Origin: Pezizomycotina sp. ARF18
Taxonomy: Eukaryota > Ascomycota
Direction: 5' to 3'
Length of the DNA: 47,131 nt
Assembly: GCA_002224055.1 (NCBI GenBank)
Contig: AZLU01000142.1
Coordinates: forward strand, 22,501-69,631
Numbering within the stretch: the stretch's first letter is position 1; every line of letters starts with the position of its first letter. The notes beneath the pieces are model-generated. The model had not been told where the DNA came from, did no database searches, and worked only from the letters and a program-made list of their open reading frames with translations. A program made the translations under genes and the position numbers. Shown here in pieces: positions 11,675 through 21,029 of the stretch.

Positions 11675-12561
11675 TTAGACTGCTTCTAAGTGGTAGTCTA
11701 GTCTACGGAAGGGGAGAGAGCCCATTCTAGGCGCTGCTTTTCTTTTATATAAAGATATATATTTTGAACCCTCAATCCATGCACTACATGAACCTATTGT
11801 CACTCCACTTCCTCCAACATACCCTCCCAAACATGCTCCCATTCGCCCATGCCTCGATTCCTCGGTCGTGGCGACGCCGTCAAGGTTCAACCCAGAAGGC
11901 GGACTACTAACCAGAGCATCTTCATAACCGACGCCCGCAAAATACCTAACATCTCTCCTCTCCCTACTCGTCACCACGAAACTATACACTCCGTCCGCCA
12001 CGGCCTTCTCCGTAGCGTTCACGAAGCTCGCGAGCCGCGTCTTGAGACGCTCTTGTAGAACACGACTTTCTGGCGGAAGTACCGCCGCTCCTACAGCGGG
12101 AAAGTTATCGCCCCTACGCCCGGCGGCAGCGGTACCGGCGGGGGTCGCACGCTCGCTGGACGGCGGGTACGCGGGAAGTCCCGGTCCGATAATCCAGCAG
12201 GTCGGCGTCCACGGTGGGTATATCATGCTGCAAAAGGTCGGGTATCCGATCTCTACGCGCAGCGGTTGCCCGGCCTTCATGGTTACGTTCGTCCATGTTT
12301 GGATTGCGTAGGGTGATTCCTGTGAAGTCGGGTGGATTGGGTATCCAGCGGGGCGGTGACGAGGAGCGCCTTTGCATATCTAGACTCTTTGAAGACGAAG
12401 GCGGTTGAAGGTGAGTTGTGGATATTCATGGCGTCTACGTACGGGATCTGGGGTTGACCACGCGGGGCCGGAGGTTGCATCTGCGCAATGCAAGACGGTG
12501 GCAAGAAGAGCAGGAGTTAAGGTAGAAAAGCGAGGAAAGAATTGCAATTCTGGATACACAT
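11675..12561 (-). CDS. Probable secreted protein of unknown function
   Basis: Minus-strand gene. The proposed ATG at 12561 gives MCIQNCNSFLAFLP, an in-frame TAA, then LLLFLPPSCIAQ: a signal-peptide-like stretch with one apparent base error and a likely cut after IAQ. Next come PQIPYVDAMNIHNSPSTAFV and FKESRYAKALLVTAPL. After a slip near 12350 the frame continues as MKAGQPLRVEIGYPTFCSMI, PTCWIIGPGLPAYPPS, FVNATEKAVADGVYSFVV and RRDVRYFAGVGYEDALVSS. The order of a beta-rich stretch, then a GPGLP motif, then a YxFVV strand and an AGVGYE segment resembles a fungal extracellular family I have seen only as 'hypothetical'. The C-terminus is unclear; the open frame runs to 11675 but may end earlier. 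No catalytic motif visible. A cell-surface or secreted role is inferred from the leader alone. Confidence 0.55.
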
Positions 12562-13293
12562 TTTTTTTATGGAGCCAGTAGTCTTACTAGAGATTTATAA
12601 AATGATGGAAGCTATATTTTCCAACCAAAAACCATAAATAAGAAAATTATTCGAAGCAAATGGGTCTTAATGCTAGCAATGATATATGCAACGGAGAGAT
12701 ATAGCCTATAAAAATAGAAATTTATTCCCTCCAGAACTCCGAGAAAGAAAAAAAATGGAATTGAAAGTAGATATTATCGCAATTATTTCTCTTTGGTATA
12801 GACTGTAGCACAGTGGTATAACCCGAAACCCTTTTGGTGGCACAAATTTGAGAGCTGAATGCGCAACTTTATGTTTCCAGCCTTTGTTCCCATATGTACG
12901 AAAATAGCATGCAAGTGTACCTATACGAAAGCGGAAATATCAGTAACCTGTGGGTGATAGTGATCGGCGTAAGCTGCTAGTGCGATGAACACTTACCTGT
13001 TTTCCTTATATGCTACGAAATTTTAATAGGTAATCCTGCAAGTCATCATTTTTGAGATCATGAAGGTGTCCCATTGCATTCCCATGGGATGAAACGCGGC
13101 GAGAAGATGTAAAATGACTATCTCAATCTTGGACGCAGTCGTTGGGATCTGCTTTGCACTGTGAAAGGAAAGTCCCTGTGCTACATTGATTTATACGTCG
13201 ATTCGAAAGCCTTAATCGGAAGAAGCATTCCTGTCAATGTCAGAATTGTCATGAAAATTTGGCTATTGTGCTGACACTCTGGAGTAATTATTC
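12562..13293. other. Intergenic region
   Basis: About 730 bp, AT-rich, no open frame worth calling. A short D-arm-like string near 12806 does not extend into a tRNA. TCCCATGGGA at 13082-13091 is a small palindrome of unknown meaning. Confidence 0.4.
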
Positions 13294-13980
13294 ATGTTCG
13301 TTTGGAAAGTGCAAAAAAAAAAAAAAAAAAAAAAAAAACTGCGTTTAACTCACGAGGAAAGAAATTTTCGCGGGCCTGGACAAGCACGTTCTCCTCAGTT
13401 CGGCGAATATGTAGATGTCTCGGGTGCGTTCGCAGATCTCAGGGTCCACAGCGCACAGCCTATCTCTAGTGCTGTTGTACCTCCCTGCCCAGTAAGCAAT
13501 GGGTTCGGCTCTGAGGACCTGTTCTCAAAGCGGAAAGATATCCAAAAAAAAAAGTCAGCAAAGGGTCCGGATGTCACTTTGTGTGACTTGACGTATGATG
13601 GTTCAGTATCTTCAGAACTCAACAAGAAAAGAAAGATGGAAAGAAGAAGAAAGAAAGGAGGGAAAGAAGGAAAGATAGTTGTTCCTCTCACAAGAGTACC
13701 TGCTGTGCGTAAACTGTGCAATCTGAAGGGTATTTTTGTCTGCGCGGATAAGCCCGTTTTGCTTTGGAATGCCTCAGGCTTTGAATCCCTGAAGGAACGC
13801 AAGGCCCTCGCCAAGTCTGCGTGTACGTTGACTGTTGAAAGGCTTTGTCTCTTGGGGAAGGGCTCTCGAATTTTGCTGCCGCGGTTTGTACGTAAGTGTG
13901 AGCAACTGCGGCCATATCTGAATTTTAGAGCACCTTCGACTTGTAAACAATTGTCAAGGAACGAAGGTGCCCAAGAATAG
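13294..13980 (+). other. Doubtful long open frame (228 codons) after A26 run
   Basis: The longest open frame of the window on the plus strand, but I do not think it is a proven gene. It begins in a poly(A) run that codes for lysines, contains a purine-rich segment (KKRKMERRRKKGGKEGK), and a 206-codon frame is open on the opposite strand at 13395-14015. No domain, signal peptide or intron pattern is seen. It could be a lineage-specific gene or untranslated transcript, or chance. Confidence 0.2.
13313..13338. repeat. Poly(A) run, A26
   Basis: Homopolymer directly in front of the doubtful open frame. Confidence 0.9.
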
Positions 13981-14841
13981 GTAAAAAGTACGGAAAGAGC
14001 GAATTTGACGGTCACTTCAAAAGTATCTGGCCAGACTTCTTAATTGCAATTGCGATCTAGATGTGAAGTATTTGATTTTAGTGGGAGTGGACTATGTTTT
14101 ATTTTATTTGTCCTAAAGGATAGAAAAAAGAAAAAAGAAAAAAGAAAAAAATAGATAAATCAAAAAAATACTTGAGAAGTAATTAGAGAAATTTAAGAGC
14201 ACCTTGAAGACATAAATTTTAACGAGATAACAAGTATAAAGATAAATAACGACATATCAATTTTCGAGATTACTTGCTCGGATCCCTGAATACCAAGATA
14301 ACTGTATATATAATTTTTTTTTTCGGGCGAGATCTAGGTAATGAAAAAACAAAACATGAGGAGAAACAAAACAAACATGCAGAAGAAAAATAAGTAATCT
14401 TGCTTTTGTTTGTCCAGAAAAAGCTCCAAACGAAAAAAAAGGGAACGAAGGTTCTAAAATCAACGGGAACCGTACGATGCAACTGACGAGAAACAAGAGG
14501 TATCAAACCATTATTAACAATTAGAGAATAACAAGGTAAGCAAAGAGCTTGTTTAAGAGAAAAGAAATGACTTTACCAGAAAGCAGTGATGTCAAGCAAT
14601 AACTTTTCTCGTTTAGGAATTAAAGCATTAGTCTGTGGGCCTCATAAGAAGGAAGGCATGTAGCTGATATGTTTGTGGATACGGGTATTAAAAAGCGGAG
14701 TGTAACATCGACTTTTGTTCATCTCGAACAAACAAATATCAATGATAAACGTAAAATAATTTAGCATATGCTGAGTTTTGTGCCTTGGGGGAAAAGGCCA
14801 ATAAGCGTAGCAACCAAGCAAATTCAAGCGATAAGCATCTC
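13981..14841. other. Intergenic, 3' of ABC transporter
   Basis: AT-rich region with A-rich blocks at 14120-14170. It should contain the 3' untranslated region of the minus-strand ABC transporter near its right end. No gene seen. Confidence 0.4.
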
Positions 14842-17800
14842 TCACAAGATTGAAAGGAGATCCTCTTCAATCTGATAGTTCTCCTGCCCGGAAGGTTGGC
14901 TTGGGGCTCCGCTGACTTGAATAATCGGGTTTCGAGCTGATGTCTCCGGTTCTTGTTGCAAGGCTGGTGTATTATATCCAGACGAGAGATCCAGGTCTGC
15001 TCCTAGCCTCTTCTTGGTTTCAGCGCGGATCTGTTTGACCACATGTTTGCGTATCTACCATTCTTAGCAAGGAGTTCCTCGTGAGTGCCGATTTCCGAGA
15101 CCTAATGATGAAAAAGGTGGAGTTAGTTGGCAGCTTCGAGTGAAGCGAAGGAGTTGAGGAACTAAGAAGATACGTACCCTGCCTTGATGAATGACAACTA
15201 TTTGATTCGCATTCGTGATCGTTGATAAACGATGGCTATAATCCGAATTTGGTTAGCAAACTTGCAGCAATATGAGTATATTTGTGCATTTGAACTGTGC
15301 AGTACTCACGCGATCACGTAGTCCGCCTTCGGTGAGTTCCCGCAAGGCAGATTGGATGTGTTGCTCCGTCTCAGAATCAAGCGACGCCGTTGCTTCGTCT
15401 AATAAAATGATACGCGGGTTCTTGAGGATAGTTCGTGCAATAGCAACCTGGTAACAACTAGTCAACTTCTGAAAAATCTGATGGTGGAGTTTTCACAGAG
15501 CTACGATACCTTTGAATTTCACCCCAGAGAGTTTAAAGACCACGTTCTCCAACTTTAGTATTATAACCGTCAGGGAATGTAAGAATGCGCTCGTGAATGC
15601 TCGCTGCCCTGCAAGCGTTATAAACGTCCTCTTCGTAGCTTAGGGTTTGCGTATTTCAAATTGTACCTGTGAAGGGTTAGGAAAATAAATAAATGATGAA
15701 ACAGCTTGATAGATTAACAAGGAATGGTAAACCACATCAAAGTCTCGTTGAAGAGAACGGTATCTTGTGGAACGACTCCGATTTTTTCTCTAAAAGAATT
15801 AATCGTAACATCTCGCACATCCTTTCCGTCAATTCGGATAGCACCAGAGGTAGGGTTGTAAAAGCGGAAGATAAGTCTGAGAATTGTTGTTTTGCCACCG
15901 CCGCTTTCACCAACAAAGGCAGTCGTTGTTCCGGAGATGCTTTGAAGGATAGACCTTTCAACGCCGGCTTCCTTCTATCGTACTGTAATGGGTTATTCTA
16001 GTTAGCGTAAAGGTACAGCGGTTACTTAGCACATTATCTAAAACTAACCGAGAATTGCACGTTGTCAAACTCGAGTTCGCCGCGACAGGTATCTAGAGGT
16101 TTAGCGTTAGGATCGTCAACAACGGTGGGTTGTTCCTTGAAGAGTTCCAACATGCGCTCCGCATTGATCATTGAGCTTTGAATGCTGCGATAGAACGTGC
16201 CGAAGAAGTTCAAGGGACCTGTAGAGGTCTCCAGTTAGTTTCCTGATGTCTAGTATACCATGATATACCATCCTTAGGCAAAAGCGTACCTTGCAGCTGT
16301 GCCATGTAAGTTAATAGTACGACAAATTGACCAACTTTCGAATATCCCATCGATACTTGATAAGCACTCAGATAGCAGGCGGCTACCAGGCCCAAGGTGA
16401 ACATAAATTTTGAGTGATATTCATGAGATTCAAAGAAGACAAGACAATATACTCGGCTCTCTGATACGCCCGGACTGCATCCTGATAACGCTAAATTCAT
16501 ATGCTTCCGCGTTGAAGTATTTAACCGTCTCATATGCAATCATCGAATCGTTCCTGTTCAGGCGTCATAAGTATACGAAAACGCTTCCTGATTTTTGAGA
16601 CGGGGCATAGACATACTTTACGGCATCTTCCTCTCTCGACTTGTTGACCATCTCTCGGCGGATTGCAGCTCTCAGGCTGCCATTTTGACCGTAACTACAA
16701 TTCATTAGCTTCCGGTGTCGATCTCCAGAGGTAAAATCTTTAAGGCTTAGTTATACATACCGTACATGTAGAAAATACAACGATTACAACGATAAGAGCA
16801 TAGTAGGCGTCGAATTTAACCAAGAAGTATACTATTGCAACAACAAGGTCCAGCAACATAGGCAAAACCTGGAACGTTACCTAATAAATTTGAATAATCG
16901 ATTAGCATTACAGATTTATGGAGGAAGCGAACCAAGATATTCAAGCATAGACTACCATTTCAAGGAAATTATTTATCGAAGCTCCTTTAGAGAGCGCGGA
17001 CAACACTTCGCCGGTTTTCTTCCCCAAGTGGAAGTCTAATGACAAAGAGTGGACATGTTCGAAAGCAGACGTCGAGAGAGCCCTATACGAATATTGACCG
17101 ATAGGATCCACAACACAGATCGAACGGCTCCGAGGGCACCCATGTTTCTTGTAGAAATCTATAGAGAATATAGAGCGAGATTTGGAGCCAGGGAACACGG
17201 GCTGAAGGTTCAATTAGCATTGCACTGACAGAATATACTTCCTGGTCGTGGGATTTATATAACTCACGGACTTGTCCATTCTCGCGCCAGAATATTCGTC
17301 ACATTACCAACTGGTTCGGTACGAGGACGTTGATACCACGCTGAATAATAACCAGGACGAAACAAACGACCATTACGATCTGAAGCCTCTTATCCTTGCT
17401 CGGCCACAGGTAAGGAAAAAAGACAGCATAACCCTTGAGATAATCCCACCAGTCGTTGTCGGGTGTTGCCTTTGGCCGCTCCCCAGTGTGCGCTTTGTTG
17501 GTTCGTATCGTCAGGTTGATTGGCGAACCTGTAGCACCATATTCTGCGGTGGTTGGGAGCTGGAACCTAGGAGCGGGGCAGCTTCAGTCACTGCCAACTA
17601 GTCGGTTTTGCGCGAGTGTATGCAGTACATCGTGAACCAGCTGCAGACATAAGTCCAACCACAAAATCCTAAAGCTGCTAACCGTAATCTCCGTGTCTGC
17701 CATTTACTCAGCAGTGACGATCTTTTGTGTACAGGGCTTTTGTCGACGAGCACAATTTCGACGAGAAGATAAAACCCAGGACGAAGCGTGAGGTAGCGCC

Positions 17801-18398
17801 GGATGGCTTCATTCTCACTTGGCTCAATAGAAGCGCTAGCGTGCGAATATTAACTCTCGGTATAAATCTGTTGGTAACAGTAAATTAGAGATTCCGATAC
17901 TCCAAGTAAGTCCGTTGGAAATAGAGGGCATTGAATAGTAAAGTAACGTGGATCAAAGCAAAGCAAAAAACGAAAGGAAACGAAAAGAGGGAAGACTATA
18001 TGCAACGGAATACAAACCACAAGGTCCTTTCTCCCCACCACCCTTTCTCAGTTAGGGCATGTAGAATGACGTTCACGGCATCCAGGATGTAGAGCAAGCA
18101 GAAATACAGATGCCCAATTGAAAATCAGCCGAGATCGGCGGCCGAGGACACCATCGCTCCAGCGTTACGGGAATCGGTGCGCGTTGCCACGCCTGCTGCT
18201 GCTGCCGCCCAAATGATCTCTGGTGCTCCATTCCCGTGGTTCGTCGTCCCATTATTTTCGCTCCTGTCGCGCGGAGGTCCAGCGTTAGCTCGCCTTTTCT
18301 TCTTAGTGGATTCTGCGAATATATCGACCAAATTGCCAGGAAGACGAAGTAAACGTCAGGAGATGGGAAAAGGCGTAGTGAATGAAGACCGAAGTCAT
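14842..18398 (-). CDS. HMT1/ABCB6-type ABC half-transporter, many introns
   Basis: Membrane half-transporter of the heavy-metal-tolerance class, which in fission yeast sits in the vacuolar membrane and moves phytochelatin or glutathione conjugates. The likely start at 18398 is [16 protein letters not shown]. An N-terminal extra membrane domain follows ([20 protein letters not shown] near 18090-18030). The core begins with [20 protein letters not shown] and [17 protein letters not shown]. Then come [40 protein letters not shown] and [12 protein letters not shown]. The ATPase domain has Walker [11 protein letters not shown] (about 15890), [12 protein letters not shown], signature LSGGEIQR (about 15520), Walker [13 protein letters not shown] (about 15410), and [17 protein letters not shown]. 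It ends at [10 protein letters not shown], stop at 14842. Clear introns: 15236-15309 and 15102-15177, with more upstream. Several single-base slips, for example inside Walker A, break the frame. The HMT1 subclass is inferred from the extra N-terminal helices and the linker; a mitochondrial ATM1 assignment is less likely. Confidence 0.88.
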
Positions 18399-20398
18399 TT
18401 TTGGGCGTTGTGCAGGCGCAGGGGCGACCGGTGCAGGGTACTCGTCGCCGTGCTGTCGTGCATGCGTGCGACAGGAAATCGTCGGGACCAGGATGTGGAT
18501 CTAGATCTGCTATACGTTTTCTCCCGACTAGAGCGAAAGAGAGCGTTGGGAAATCGCAACCAGCAATAGCAATTGAAATGAAATAAAAGTCTTTCAGGTC
18601 AAAAAGATGAACTCTGTCACTGCCATGAAGAGAGTTTTCAGAGACGATTGTGGAATCTTCTACTCTGAGTGTAAGGAGAGAGACTGTTGGAAAAACCACA
18701 CAAGCAACAATAATTGGAGTTGGCTATCGAATGGAGAAATAACAAAGAGAGGAATAACGCGGCAGTTTGGAAGAGGAAATTTTTAGAGAAATGGATGACG
18801 AAATCTACCCAATTCTTTTCTCTGGACTTCTCTTTCTTCGAGAAAAAAAGGAAGATTAATGAATTAAAGGCCTCAAACACAGCAAACTAGCATTAGTAGA
18901 CAAGGGAAGCTCAATTCCTTCTACACTGCGGACAATTTAAATCTCTCTCTTCTCTCTCTCTCTATTTGCACTGCTGTCGCGTCTTCTGAAGTCTTCTCTC
19001 GTGTGTTTTCGCAAGATGAGAATAAAAATAAGAAGAAAGAAAGTTAAAATGGAAGGGAAGGAGAAAGAAGAAGGAAGAGAGAATTAAAAATAAAAAAAAC
19101 GGGTTGGCTCTCTCTCTCTCTCGTATATTAAAACATTAACGATGCCAGTCTCTTATCGGGGCCTGGACTAGTTTGAATTTTTCACGTCAATCATAACAAA
19201 AAGTAAATTATTATTATATTATTGTAAGTCAAAAAAAATAAATAAAATAAAAAAATTTTATATTTTATTAAAAATTGGTTAAAACAAACAAAAACTTTTT
19301 TTTTTTATTAATATCAACAGGAAAAAAACGCTGTCGGTAAAAGTGCGAAAATCGGAATCGGCGCTCATCTCCTACATACTTACTTACGCTATCATGCAGT
19401 ATGTAAGGAAAAAATTTTCTCCTAGCAGCGAATAGCGAATAAGATATCAGACAAATAAATGGACGGAAAGGTGATATAGGAAAGCATTCTCTATCTCTCT
19501 CTAAATGGGTATTTCTTTCTGGCTCTCCGTAATGTCGCGTGACTGACCATGTTCTCTCGGATTTGTGTGCAGTTTTAGCGGTTACCGGTCGCAAAAATGA
19601 CATGCGCAAATGTTGGTGAAAAGTGCGTCTCCTATCTGCCGTACATAGGTCGCTTTCGGGTTCCCAAAAGGGAGAACTTATTGCCGGGCAGCTAGCCAAA
19701 GAAGAGCGAAGTCCCTTCTCACAGCTCAGCTCTATGAGAGTTTCGACGCGAGACAAATTAGGTATAATGCGTAGTAGTAATAATTAATGTTCAACGTTAA
19801 TATCATCTGTTCCTGATCTCAAGCGGAACAGAGATTTGCAGAGTAACTCCCACAATATCCAAGATATCTTGATCTTTGCCTTTGAGCAATTTCGATCAAT
19901 TTAACGCGATTGATCACGAACGGTTTCTGAAATTGCTCCTCAATGCAAGGTTCCTCGTTTTCGTTTCGTGCATTTTGATTCTCAACGGCGGTAATACGCG
20001 AGCTGCTAGTAGTAACAGAAAGCGTTAGCCTATTTAATACCTTGAAGAGTTGAACTGATACTGACGCAGCAACGGTGGTATTTCTTTTGACGAATTTACG
20101 CTAATTTTTTCCCTTTCCTTTCTTCTTTTCTTTTGGTGGTATTGCGTTATGTATAGGACTCTTTTCGAGCGGCTGGCGTAGGTTGCCTCCAGGTATTTAG
20201 CGTGGTGCTTTTTTCCAGTATTCCAGTACTTACGAGGTGAGAGGGCGCCCGACACCTCGAAAAAGCACAAAAATTTACAAAAATGAGCGCTTACCATACA
20301 AAAAATAAAAAAAAAATAAAATATTAAAATATTTTGAACCTCAACGCCTAGAAAAAAGACGCTAAAAGCCCTGTTCCTCACAATTCCCTGCTTCCGCT

Positions 20399-20434
<36 letters not shown>

Positions 20435-21029
20435 GGGGGGGGGGGTGGGGGGGAAATGGATACTTGTAAATGGATCATCACCACGCAACTTCCCGTCTGC
20501 CGCAAATTTTCTTCTTGAGGGTCAAGTACATAACTTCGAGCAGCCGACAATGACGATTACTAGCTCCGTTGACGGGAATTCTTACTATTATATCAACAAT
20601 AGTATTATTATCCATCCTTTTTTTTTCCCTACTGTTATTAAGTACTCGCTGGAATCCTTTCATATTTATTCATTCTTCCGGAAATTTGTAAACCTCCATA
20701 GCTTTTCATTACCTATTCTCGAGAATACAAATCCTGAGGCAGTATCAGACCAATAGAGGGGTAAAAGCAACGAAAGGAAAGGAAAGCACGAAAATCCGAT
20801 CATTCGGCCGATTGCCTGACGACAGACGTTCTACGAGCTCGATTAGCAACCACGCCGTCTTCCCTCCTCTCAACGACGAATTCTTTGCTCGCGATCCTCC
20901 CCGAATAGCGACTACCTTAGCCTATAACGCGCCAATGTACAACCTTCGGCTCATGGAAACAGGCATAGCGTGGACTATGGGGCTTTGCCCTCCTCGACAG
21001 CAGGCCGCCGGTCCGTGAGCCAAGGAAGT
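18399..21029. promoter_or_regulatory. Divergent intergenic region between ABC transporter and Hsp70-like genes
   Basis: About 2.6 kb between two divergent genes. CT-rich microsatellites at 18940-18962 and 19104-19121, long A/T-rich blocks at 19200-19320 and a T30-G12 run at 20404-20445. A 162-codon minus frame at 19268-19756 has no family pattern. Promoters for both neighbours must lie here; no specific site can be named. Confidence 0.45.
20404..20453. repeat. T30 followed by G12-T-G7
   Basis: A 30-base T run runs straight into a nearly pure G run. Such a junction is unusual in natural sequence and is also typical of sequencing or consensus failure. Confidence 0.85.

Noticed and set aside
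12800-12870. tRNA-like string (GTAGCACAGTGGTATAA)
   Set aside because: It resembles a D-arm, but there is no matching T-arm GGTTCRANNCC and no acceptor stem at the right distance.
5577-18398. Secondary-metabolite cluster (methyltransferase, carrier, ABC transporter)
   Set aside because: No synthase, P450, or cluster regulator; the methyltransferase, SLC25 and HMT1 genes are of housekeeping type and separated by unrelated genes.
19268-19756. 162-codon minus frame
   Set aside because: No domain; it ends in a lysine-rich stretch from A/T runs and lies in a divergent promoter region.
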